Assembly: GCF_000208925.1 (NCBI RefSeq)
Contig: NW_001915265.1
Location: 1 to 11,424, forward strand
Length of the DNA: 11,424 nt
DNA from: Entamoeba histolytica HM-1:IMSS
Taxonomy: Eukaryota; Evosea; Mastigamoebida; Endamoebidae
Direction: 5' to 3'
A program made the translations under genes and the position numbers. Position 1 is the first letter of the stretch; each line of letters begins with the position of its first letter. The notes under the pieces were generated by a model. The model made no database searches, had not been told where the DNA came from, and worked only from the letters and a program-made list of their open reading frames with translations. Of this stretch, positions 1 to 9,236 are shown in pieces.

Positions 1-825
1 TAAACAAAAATAAGATAATAAAATAAGAATAAGAAATAAAAGAGAATAGAAAAGATATAATTATTATAAATACACAAGGAATAAAAGAAATTAAAATAAA
101 AATCACATTAAATAACATAATAGAAGAAATAATCATTATTTTATTTATTAAAATATTTAATATGAGAAAATAATCAATATTATTAATATTTCTTTTTATT
201 TATTGAAGATGAAATAATAAATAGTTTAATCATATTTCATTCTTTTATTTTGAGTATTTAATATCATTATCTTCATTCATTCCAATTAATAATCCATGAG
301 TAAATAAAATATAATCATTGTGACTAAATAAAAATAATTGTTTAATGGAAATTAAAAAATTATAATAATAAATATATTTTAAAATTATGTAAAATTATTT
401 ATGCATTTTTATTCAATCATAACATTACAAAATTAATTTATTTTTAATGATGTTTGTATTTCAAACCAATAAACAAAACATCACATTATGTTAAATTATC
501 GATAAATTTATTCATTTATTTAAAAATATTTTCTAATTTCTTTTTAATTCAGAAATACATTTTTATGTAAAATTAAATAAAAATAATATTAATAGAAAAT
601 TATCCTATAATAAAATAATTAAAATAATGTTTATGTAACATTCGATAAAATAATTTATTTTTAAAAATATTTTGTTGTTTTTTGTTTAAATAAAATATAA
701 TGTGAAGGGTATTTAAAAATGTAGAAATGAAGTTATTTATTTCAAATGAAATGTTTTTAATAATAAATAACTTCAATTCATCAAATTGATAAATAAACAA
801 TTGACATGTTTAATTATTATTTAAA
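1..825. other. AT-rich low-complexity DNA, no gene seen
   Basis: This stretch is made almost entirely of A/T runs such as repeated attta/aataa words, with stops in every frame every few codons. Its two strands are compositionally similar, unlike the A/G-rich, T-poor + strand of the retroelement copies to the right. The minus-strand open stretch at 600-800 is a chain of Phe/Ile/Asn/Lys codons, as expected by chance at this composition. I see no RNA gene, no clear terminal repeat and no recognisable protein homology. Confidence 0.7.
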
Positions 826-1830
826 ATGACTATCAACTAACAACAATCACTGAATATTAAATAAATTAAATTATTTATCATTTGAACTGCAAGTGATAAA
901 AAGTACATTTTGTAAATTTAAAATGAAAAAGAATTTTTTTAAAGAAAATAATGAAACAAAAACAGAAACTAAAGAAACGAAATGAACATAATGAGAAAGT
1001 GATAAATGAGATATATTTATTATTGATGCATATGTGTTACAAGACATAGAAGAATGGAAAATATATGAACAAATAGTTGAATATATTAAAAAAGAACAAA
1101 AAGAAATACAAATAATTAATATTGTTTTGAATTTCAACTAAAATTTACAAAAAAATAATAAAACAATGAATAAAATAGTATGGAATATTTTCCAATATCA
1201 GACATTTTGAGACATGTTTGATTGTATTGATTAACTACTATTGTTATATTTATAAAGAAGTTCATGAAGAAAATAAGAAAATAAAAGTAGATAAATAACA
1301 CAAAAAGTTGTTGGAATTTTTTTATTAGAATAACTGGAAAATAATAAATTTCTAATATAATTTAATAAGTCAAAAGTTCATCTTGTTCTGATAATATACA
1401 AAGATAAAATGCAATTATAATGTTGATTATATGTGCAAAGTCATTAACACAAATTAATGTAGAAGAAGTTAAAAAAGAGATGCTGATTATCATAGTATTA
1501 ATGAAGAAAAAAGATAGAAAAGAACAAAACATTAAATAAGAAAAGGAATAACCAAATAAATAAAAATAAAGAAATTACAAAGAAATAAAAGAATGAAATG
1601 TATAGAAGAAATTAACTATTGTGATTTGGAAATTAAAAGAACTGAAACTAAATAAATTATTCTTCTTAAAAATTAACAACAAGAAGAAAGAAGTGAAAGA
1701 AATAAATAGAAAATAAAATTACCAAAATATTTGTGTTTGTAAAAGAAGGTGTTGAATTTATTGATAAAAAGGAACTAGAAAATATTTTATCAGTAATATT
1801 TATCATAAAGAAGAAACATTTAAAAGATAA
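826..1830 (+). pseudogene. AIG1/IAN (GIMAP-like) GTPase relic
   Basis: Decayed copy of an AIG1-family GTP-binding protein, recognised by comparing short blocks with family consensus recalled from memory. ATG 826 opens frame 1; 865-918 resembles the family lead-in and P-loop (Gly codon now TGA at 883, Lys retained at 898). Frame 2 (923-1213) holds the switch and G3 region: KETK at 971-982, then DIFIID before an eroded DTPGLQD (1025-1045, DAYVLQD), then IQIINIVLNFN at about 1106-1138. Frame 3 (1215-1320) reads IVLINYYCYIYKEV, matching the family IVWTKCYxY block. FIRITGK follows at 1321-1341. Later pieces are AKSLTQINVEEVKK (1435-1476), LQRNKRMKC (1575-1601) and NIYHKEETFKR (1795-1827). At least three frameshifts and many stops rule out a working protein. 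If intact it would have been a cytosolic or membrane-associated GTPase. The part after about 1480 is less certain. Confidence 0.68.
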
Positions 1831-2240
1831 TAAATATGTATAATTATTGAACATCATTAGAAAGATGATATGATTCTATTTCTACTGTATATTTGATGAA
1901 ATAATTTAAAAACAGTAAATAAATTAAATGACCTTTTATTTAAACTTATTTTGAATAAATTAATATAAAATATGATAGTTTATATTTTAAATAAACAACG
2001 AATTAAATAGAATGAATAATAAATGAAATAATTAATTAATGCATGAATTAGAAATATGAAAGTTAAATAATATTTTATTCATTGAAATACGGATTATTTA
2101 TCATTATTCATATTTCATTTTATTTAAATTGAATTATTCTCATTAATATTCATTTCATTAATATATTAATATTGGTTATTAATTAATTTGAAAATGTAAC
2201 AAAGAATCATTCTTTTATATTTATTTATAAAAAAGTGATC
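1831..2240. other. AT-rich spacer, no gene seen
   Basis: Between the GTPase relic and retroelement copy A lies another low-complexity stretch dominated by short attaat and tattca words. A 10-base inverted match (2051-2060 with 2107-2116) is present but unremarkable at this composition. No reading frame here resembles either neighbour, and I see no terminal repeat or target-site duplication marking the left end of copy A. Confidence 0.6.
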
Positions 2241-3358
2241 TATTACACCAGATAACACAAAAAATATAGAAAAACAAATAACCAAAGAATAAGACTTTCA
2301 CATCATCCAAGAAATATAAATGATAGAAGAATGAGTGAAAATAGATATTATCTGTATTGACAGAGATACATGAATAATCATACTAATCATTACAATAACA
2401 ATTATAACAATAACAATCACAACATAGATGATACAAATCATTTCACTCATCACTTCAATCATAACCATCGTCATAAACACTTTAATAGAAATAAACGTCA
2501 TAATAACACATAAAGAATATATAAACAATATCAAAACAAGAATCAAAAACCAAAACAGAAATAAAAGATAGAAATACAAAACCGAGAATATTGGAAAAAC
2601 TCTTTGAAGAAGAAATTAAAATACTTACACAACAAGAAATAGAAGAAATTAAAAAAATCAATGTTAAAGAATATACATCATCAACAATATGGAGAAGATG
2701 GTATTTCCTTGCACGAGAAAAACAAAAAAAAAACAAATAGAAAAGAAGAAATTAATAATATTGAGTATTGAAAAAGAAGATAAAGAGTTTAATAAAAAGA
2801 AAATATGATCGATGATGAGGAGAAAAACAATGAAAAGGAGAAAAGAGTAAAAGAATTAGAAAAAGTGGAGGAAGATGTGAAAGAGAAAGAAGAAATGAAA
2901 TACAAATAACAGAACAACCCATTAATCAATTAACAAAAGAGGTTATAACATTAAAGAAGAAACATGAGAAGGATATAAGCACAAAAACCACGAGTGTGAT
3001 AAAAATATTCAAATTCCATGCTGAATCTGAGAGTAAAATATTTGAAGTAAATAACTTAACACAAGATTTAATATTCTTGAAAGATAAATTATCTAAATTA
3101 GAAAATGAAAATACACAAGAAGAAAAGAAGAAATATGAGATAACTGATAATATAACAGACTCATCTGAAACACAAATTGTGAATGACCTCTCCCCTAATG
3201 TGGTAGTAGCTGATGAAATATCATCAAGTGAAGATGATCTTCAAAAAAGAAAGTTAATGCAGAATTTCATTGAAGAAATTGATATTCAGCATAAGAAGAT
3301 CACCACATTTGAATTAGATAACAAAAAACGGGTGAAGCAAACAGACAGAAAAGAATAA
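2241..3358 (+). pseudogene. Copy A ORF1-like protein (basic head + coiled coil)
   Basis: Broken first coding region of copy A. A frame-3 reading from about 2245, with an ATG at 2331, gives an Arg/Asn/His/Tyr-rich basic head interrupted by TGA 2358 and TAAs near 2502 and 2556. After a frameshift comes a Lys/Glu-rich stretch containing IWRRWYFLAREK (about 2686-2721), then acidic/basic coiled-coil sequence in several frames. From about 2915 to 3358 a continuous frame 2 reads a helical, charged segment with regular Leu/Ile spacing (LTQDLIFLKDKLSKLENE at 3056-3109) and an acidic Ser-rich patch near 3190-3240. No zinc finger is visible. Copy B has the same architecture in the same place. In related elements the ORF1 product binds element RNA; that role is inferred from position, charge and coiled coil only. 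The TAA at 3356-3358 is in the same frame as the following ORF2 block. Confidence 0.55.
2370..2493 (+). repeat. Asn/His-rich low-complexity coding tract
   Basis: About 41 codons beginning at ATG 2370 are dominated by AAT/AAC and CAT/CAC, giving a run rich in Asn and His with some Tyr, Arg and Lys (NHYNNNYNNNN, then alternating H and N with R/K). It forms the head of the copy A ORF1 region. Copy B carries a shorter Asn-rich basic segment in the equivalent place (NVNNNNKRY at 6919-6945). The composition suggests a disordered, possibly nucleic-acid-binding region; no structured domain is evident. Confidence 0.6.
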
Positions 3359-4371
3359 ATTTTAACACTCTATAAATGTTTTGTTTTGAAATTATTTGAA
3401 AGGAAATTAAGAGGTCAACTTAAAGAAGAAATAATAGAAAGAATAATACAAGAAATTGAAATTAAAGTAAATGATATTAATGAATATAAAGAAATACTGA
3501 AGAAGATATTTAAAATAAAGAATGAAAATAAAAGAGAAATAAATAAAATAATTGAAGAAGAAATAATAAAACAACAATGGAAAGATAATGAAATAAAAGA
3601 AATAATAACCAAAATGAACAAGAAAGAGCAAGAAGAAATAGAAGAAGATGAAGTAATGAAAATAATTAAAGAAGAATAATTGAAAGAACAAGAAGATGTA
3701 CAATTTATTAATTATTATTACAATAAGAAGAAAATACATCAAATAATTAATATTATTAATAAAAATGAAATAATAATCAATACATTAGATGATTACTATC
3801 ATTATATTAAAACTGTAGCTTCCACTATTAACATAATTAATAAAAATAAATAAGAAAGAAATTGAAAGAAAAGTATATAAAGAATATTACAGTCAAAAAT
3901 ATGTAGATTAAGAGATTTACTCCATAATAAACAATATATGAAATTGAAAAGAATATTACATATTAATAAATATGATATATATCATATTAAATTAAAAACA
4001 ATTGAGCAAATAAACTACTATAAATACCTCCGAAAGATGAAAAGAATAGAAATAAAAACAAGAAAGAATAATTGGAAAAGAATAAAATTGAATTATAAAA
4101 TGATGAAATACGGAAAAGTGCAACATCTAAATAAAACTAAAGAAGATGAATATTTAGATAATACCTCCAATATTAATTTCTGGAAATGAATCTATGAAAC
4201 TAATACTATTATAGATTTATCTAAATATTAATTTATATGAAATATTAAATGAAAATAGAATTAATAATAGAATGTCAATAATCACTCCAAATGAACTAGA
4301 TTGTGATATTAAATTCATTACTAATTTGAAATTAAATTGAAAATGATAAAATACAATGAGTTTAGATTAAA

Positions 4372-5262
4372 TATTTAGAACAGCCAAAGAAATATTTACT
4401 AAAACTATTCAATGAATGGTTGAATAATCATAATGAAATACCTCTTCACTTTATTCAAGGAAGAAACAATATTAATATATAAGAAAGGAGATAAATTAGA
4501 CCCACAGAATTACAGCCCAATAACTTGCCTAAATTGTCTGTTAAAAGTATATACATCAATATTAAAGATGAAAATAGAAAATCAATTGATGCTAAATCCA
4601 ATTGAAAAACAGTTATCATTAAATCAAATTGGATGTAAGAAATATACATATATATCAAATGAATTATTATTATACAACACTGTAATCAATCAATTATTAA
4701 TAAATGTTAAATTGAAGTGGATAGAAACATAATATGACATATCCAAAGCATATGATAGCATTAATTAACAATGAATTAAACAGTGCCTGATTTATTTCAA
4801 TATCCAACTAGCAATAATTAACAATATATTATATATATTAAATAATACATATCTTAATTTATATTATAATCAAGAAAGTGATAGTATAATTAATGTAGAA
4901 AGATGAATAATACAATGTGATAGTTTATCTCCACTCTTATTTGTATTATCTATTGATATATTATCTAAACAATTAGATAAACAATAAATAAATTAAATAT
5001 TAAAATGAATTGAGAAGAAAAATAATTCATGTTCAATCATATATTATATATGGATGATTTAAAAATAATGACTAATAGCCTCGATGAAATGGAAAAAGCA
5101 CACAAATTAACTAAAGAAATAATTAATGCAATAGGATTAAAAATTAATGTAGAAAAGAGTGGGATAATGACTAATATTAATAGTCAAATAAATGGAGAAT
5201 TAGCTGAGCTACCAAGAATAACTAATGATAATCCTTATAAATATCTTGGTATTGAAATATGA
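4372..5262 (+). other. Reverse transcriptase core, copy A
   Basis: Finger and palm motifs appear in the standard order: FNEWLNN, an eroded GRT site reading GRNN (4459-4470), KKGDKLDPQNYSPITC (expected Arg now Ser), NQIGCKK (about 4625), motif A YDISKAYD with Asp codon 4736, then QCDSLSPLLF at 4913 where the family has QGD, and YMDDLKIMT with the paired Asp codons at 5053-5058. TAA 4730, TAA 4766, TGA 4772 and TGA 4904 interrupt the palm, and a frameshift lies between 4984 and 5029. The usual KAPG motif upstream is destroyed (4326-4346). Confidence 0.82.
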
Positions 5263-6013
5263 GATAAAGTAAATATTAATAAATATTGTACAAGAATATT
5301 AAATGATGTATCTTCTATTTTATCATCATTAAATACTATGAAGTACAGCAACATCAATACAATAAGAAAGATTAATAATGATATAATCTCTAAATTAAGA
5401 TATTTATTTAGTATTGTCCTATGGAAACTAGGAGAATTGGAGAATATAGATAAACAAATAAGAAAATCATTAATCCACATCCAATTATACATTAGAAACA
5501 TTTCCAAAGGTAGATTATATGTTAAAATAAATGAAGTGTGACCAGGACTAATGTCAGTAAGAGATGAAAGTGGTAAAGAAATAATAAGAATATATTTAAA
5601 ATACAAATATCAAGCACAGGAATAGGAGAAATGATAGAAGCAATAAAAGAAAGTCCAAATAGAATTATTAAAAGAATGAAGAAAGCATTTGGTAAGAAGA
5701 TTAATTTTAATGAATTAATGAATATAATAGAATTAAATGAAAGAAAACAAGATGTAAAGAAAGTATTTGAATGTGTAGCTAATGAATTAAATGAAAGATA
5801 CTTAAAAGAATGGAAAGAAAAGAAATGTGGCGAATATATAAGATGTACAAATGTCACTTTCAATAATAAGAAATTAACAATAACAACATGGAGGTCATTG
5901 AATATAAAAAGAAATGCATTCATCCAAGTAGTAAAGATGCAAGAAGGAGTAAGTATGACTAGAAATATTAAATCAAAAATACTCCAAAGTGATGATTTAA
6001 AATATTTAAACAT

Positions 6014-6605
6014 TGTCATAACACAATTGCATCCATTAATCATATATTGTTAGGATGTCCTGTAATGAAAAATCAAATATTAAAACATGATTATGTGTGT
6101 AAACAAATATATAAACAGATATTAATTACCCATTTTAATGAATTTGATGCTATTGACTTTAATAATCATCCAAAATGTATTAATAATGATAAAATGATCA
6201 TAATTTACAATAAAGATTTATTAGCTAATGACAATTCATTCCATGATAGAAGACATAACATATATATTATCAAAATATGAAAGAAAAGAAATGATATATT
6301 ATAGATGTTGCTATATGTCATGGCATGATTATAGAATTAAATTATATTCATAAAATAAATACAAAGAATTAAAAGAAAAATTAAGAAATAATAGAGAAAT
6401 AATATATGTAGAAATAATACCTGTAATATTATCAATAAATGGATTAATACACAAAGAAATATTAAGAAGATTAAAATCCCTAAAATTACAAATATCCTTT
6501 CTCAATACTATACAAATAACAAACAAAAGCATGAAAAACGTAATGTTTTACACACTCAACACTGGCAGCACATTAGAACTAGAAGAAATAATGCGAGCAT
6601 GTTAG
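6014..6605 (+). other. CCHC finger and endonuclease remnant, copy A
   Basis: Frame 2 from 6014 aligns codon by codon with the copy B finger: Cys 6014, His 6041 (NHILLGC), Cys 6056, followed by the KHDY block (His 6086). The first finger Cys is missing. The endonuclease PD pair is replaced by His-Asn at 6254-6259, before IYII. The distal Asp survives in frame 1 as IIDVAI (Asp codon 6304). NKYKELKEKL and EIIPVILSINGLIHKE follow in frame 3, matching the conserved C-terminal block of this family. Loss of PD would abolish cleavage even if the frames were repaired. Confidence 0.7.
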
Positions 6606-6840
6606 AAATGAACTCTATTACACCAATAGAGCATATTGAAGAAACTGAAATATTCACTTATCAATATGAAAAAATCCAATAGTGGATATATCTATTAGTT
6701 GATATTTTCTTCTTTCTTTTTGCTCTTTCTCGAAAATATTCTTTCCCTCTTTTTCTTGTCATCACCAAATTTTTTTATTTGTATTTTATTTATTATTGTT
6801 GTTATTTAAATCATTTTTTCCAATGCAGGATATACAACAA
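6606..6840. other. Pyrimidine-rich spacer between copies A and B
   Basis: After the copy A stop, a short A-rich stretch to about 6680 gives way to strongly T/C-rich DNA (about 6700-6830), including several cttt runs and a T7 run. This is an abrupt change from the A/G-rich coding strand on both sides. A tract of T followed by ccaatgcag at 6815-6829 looks like a eukaryotic 3' splice acceptor, but there is no supporting donor. It may be copy A's 3' untranslated tail, copy B's 5' leader, or a remnant of the pre-insertion site. No gene is supported. Confidence 0.5.
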
Positions 6841-6858
6841 ATTTTATTGCCATTGTTA

Positions 6859-8319
6859 TGGAGTAATACCTTGACGTCTTGTAAAGAAAACCAAACAAGA
6901 CATAGAAATACAAGGTTTAATGTCAATAACAACAACAAAAGATATTAAGATTATAATAAAAGATATCAGAATTATGATAAATGAAATACTAAGAGAAAAG
7001 GGGGTTAAAAACAACAAAGACAAAGAAGAACGAATAAAAAACAGGATAAATACTGGAATAATAATGAATATACAAACAATAGACATATATGGTTAACAAT
7101 AAAAGATATACATGAAAGAATAAAAGGAATAACAAGTAAATGGGAAAAGGGAGAATATTCAGAAATACTTAAAAAATACGAAGGTAAAAGGAAAAGATGG
7201 TATGACATTCTTCAAGAAGTATATTCAATTAGAAAGAAAAAGAGAATTGGAAAAATGCAAGAAGAATTTAAAGAAAGAACAAAAGGATGGGAAGAAGAAG
7301 ACATCCAAGCAATTGAAACAGAAATCAAAAGTAGAAATCCAATCAAAGAATTACAAGTAAGATGTAAAATGGCTAAAATAATAAATGAAACAGAAAAAGA
7401 AAGAAAAACACAAGAAGAAAACGAAGAAGAAACAAAGAAACGAAGAGGAAAATTATAAAGAAAAAGAAGAAATTAAAATACTTCAAAAGCAGATTAAAAA
7501 ATTAGAAGAAGAAATTAAAGAATATCAAGCAAAAAGAAAGGAAGAAGAACAAACCATCTCAGAATAAATGATAGAAAAAGCAAAAGAAATAGTCAGAAAA
7601 GAATTTGAGAAAGAAATAGAAAATATGAAAAAAGAAATCAAGAAAGTTCAAACGAATTATAATGAAATGAAGAAAGAAAATGAAAAACTAACAGAAGAAA
7701 ATATAAAATTACACAGTGAAATAAATGAGATAGAAGGAAAATCATGGAAATGAATAACAAAGAAGAAACCATTCGAAGTCTAAAATCCACTAAAGGGAAG
7801 TTACAGAAGGAAAAGGATGAACAAAAGGAGAAAACAGAAGAGCTGAAGAAAAAAGGAGAAATACTGGAGAAGAAGAATAGTGTGTTAGAGGAAAAAGCAG
7901 AAGTACTAGAGAAGAAAGTTGAGAAGCTGAAAAGTGAAATAAGAGATAAAGAAAAACAAATCTCTGAAATTCAACAAACAGCAATAATAAGTCAAGAAAT
8001 TGCAGAAATAACAAGAGAAGAATTAGACAACACACAAAAAGAAAATGAAGCACAAAAACAAATAATATCAAAACAACAAGATGATATTGAAAATTTTATT
8101 TCACAGAAGGAATTAGAGAAGAAGAAAACGATGACACTTGTGATAAATACACAACCAATAATGAGGAAAACATCATCAGGAACGATGAAGATGAACGAAA
8201 CTACTCCTATGAAAAAGACAGTAGTGGAAATCGAAGAGAAAAGCAAAGCACTGATTGTCAAAAAACAAGAGATGATAATCAGACAAGAAATACAACAAAA
8301 CAAAGAAAGAGAAAATTAA
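6859..8319 (+). pseudogene. Copy B ORF1-like coiled-coil protein
   Basis: Frame 1 from about 6859 gives an Arg/Asn-rich basic head broken by TAA 6946, TGA 6982 and TAA 7006, then is open from 7009 to 7458 (Gln/Arg/Asn-rich, then WLTIKDIHERI and KRKRWYDILQEVY). It shifts to frame 2 in a Lys/Glu-rich region where 7385-7567 overlaps, crosses one TAA (7565) to 7753, and returns to frame 1 at ATG 7744 for 191 codons ending TAA 8317. The 7744-8319 block is a textbook parallel coiled coil: leucines every 3-4 residues (LEKKNSVLEEKAEVLEKK, 7873-7926), followed by a Thr/Met/Lys-rich tail. Its start is uncertain; I see no RNA-recognition or zinc-finger motif. Expected to be the element's RNA-packaging or scaffolding protein, by position and analogy only. 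Confidence 0.6.
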
Positions 8320-9236
8320 TTGAAGTGTTGTATTGTTTTAAATTAATTGGTTGAATAAGAAATTATATAAGAAATTAAGATGGGAACAAATAGAAAGTAT
8401 AATAAAAATGATAAACATCAATGTCAATAATGAAAAAGAATATATTAAATATATTAAAATGTCACATAAAATAAAAGAAAATACTAAACAATACATTAAA
8501 ATGAAAGTAAATGATATAATAGAAGAGTAGAGTGTAATTCAATAATAAAAAACATCATATTAAAGAATAACTCTACAGAAATTGATGAAGAATACCTTAA
8601 CATTATTATCAATAAAATAAAAGAAATGAAAATAGAAAAATGTACAAACATTAATTACTACTGGAAAAGAAAAGAAGCTGACCGATTAATAATGGAAATT
8701 AATAATAGATGGATATGGTCAGGAAGCAGAATGCATGAAGTGGAAGATGATATGGATATTTCAATGGTTATGCACCTCTATCTCCAAAATAAATAAGAGA
8801 TAAATTTGATGAAATAAAAGAAATATAAAGAAAATAAATAGACTAGAAGAGTTGGTCAAGGGAAGGAAATTGTACAGAATAAAGTGCATCATGAAATTAA
8901 ATGAACATGAAGAATAAATAAAAGTCAAAACACTAGAAAGAATAAAGTACCTAAAATATATGATGAGAATGATAAAAGAAAGAATTAAATTTAATAAGGA
9001 AGAAAGGGTCAGAATCAATACAAATAAAATCATGTTTGATTCTAACAAGAAAATTAGAATAAGGAAGAAACAAATAATGAAATATACCCAAATAACGATA
9101 TTACATTAGAATATTGGAAATGTTATATGAAACACAGGTGATATTAAATAAAGAAAATTGGAAAATAAAACAAATCACCTCGTGGAATGAAAGATATAGA
9201 AATTATGATAATGTCATTATAACAATAAATGAATTA

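Larger units (their letters stand above)
3359..6605 (+). pseudogene. Copy A ORF2: reverse transcriptase-endonuclease (broken)
   Basis: Roughly 1,080 codons long when followed across frames. Frame 2 (3359-4189) carries the helical leader KLFERKLRGQ, matched in copy B by KKLYKKLRW at 8357, then the Lys-rich pre-RT region ending in NFWK before TGA 4187; TAA 3677, 3851, 3878 and TGA 3863 also interrupt it. Decayed sequence follows (NELDCDIKFITN at 4290-4325). FNEWLNN is frame 1 (near 4405), and KKGDKLDPQNYSPITC is frame 2 (4481-4528). Motif A is YDISKAYD (Asp 4736). YMDD is frame 1 (5047-5058). LGIEI then TGA 5260, thumb/linker to 5622, frame 3 to about 6010, the finger in frame 2 from 6014, and the C-terminal IIPVIL block in frame 3 ending at TAG 6603. 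The product would prime cDNA synthesis at a nicked target, but this copy is dead. Confidence 0.8.
2241..6700 (+). mobile_element. LINE-type retrotransposon, copy A (degenerate)
   Basis: Full-length-looking but broken non-LTR retrotransposon of the restriction-like-endonuclease group (R2/R4/Dong-like). Order: basic Asn/His-rich head, coiled coil, helical ORF2 leader, reverse transcriptase, long thumb/linker, CCHC finger, PD..D endonuclease. No LTRs or apurinic-type endonuclease are seen, and the + strand is consistently A/G-rich and T-poor throughout. Ends are approximate: the left is set where N/R/H-rich coding begins, the right where coding similarity ends (stop at 6603) and pyrimidine-rich DNA starts. 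The reading frame changes at least six times in ORF2, so this copy cannot be autonomous. It is the left partner of copy B, about 4.9 kb out of phase. Confidence 0.8.

Noticed and set aside
600..800. Minus-strand 66-codon open frame
   Set aside because: Phe/Ile/Asn/Lys composition fully explained by A+T content; no motif, no homolog recognised and no supporting context.
871..1137. Minus-strand 88-codon open frame with a hydrophobic N-terminus
   Set aside because: It is the antisense of the GTPase relic; its Ser/Phe-rich make-up mirrors A/G-rich coding on the plus strand.
2051..2116. Ten-base inverted match (2051-2060 with 2107-2116), possible hairpin or terminal repeat
   Set aside because: Pure low-complexity A/T words with a 46-base loop; expected by chance and not linked to an element end.
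2298..2736. Minus-strand open frames resembling multi-span membrane proteins
   Set aside because: Reverse complement of Asn/His and Lys/Glu-rich codons automatically gives Ile/Val/Phe/Ser strings. The plus strand carries the conserved ORF1 features.
3407..3742. Minus-strand 111-codon Phe/Tyr-rich open frame
   Set aside because: Shadow of the Lys/Glu/Ile-rich ORF2 leader, which is conserved between copies A and B on the plus strand.
5522..6043. Minus-strand 173-codon open frame, among the longest in the window
   Set aside because: It lies antisense to the RT linker, whose plus-strand reading aligns with copy B (TTWRSLNIKRNAF against KAWKSINIKKNVF).
4433..6053. Treating each short RT-like open frame as a separate gene
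   Set aside because: The pieces are consecutive parts of one polymerase in fixed family order, split by frameshifts and stops, and the same order recurs in copy B.
7790..8303. Minus-strand Leu/Phe and Ser/Ile-rich open frames
   Set aside because: Antisense shadows of the coiled-coil ORF1 of copy B.
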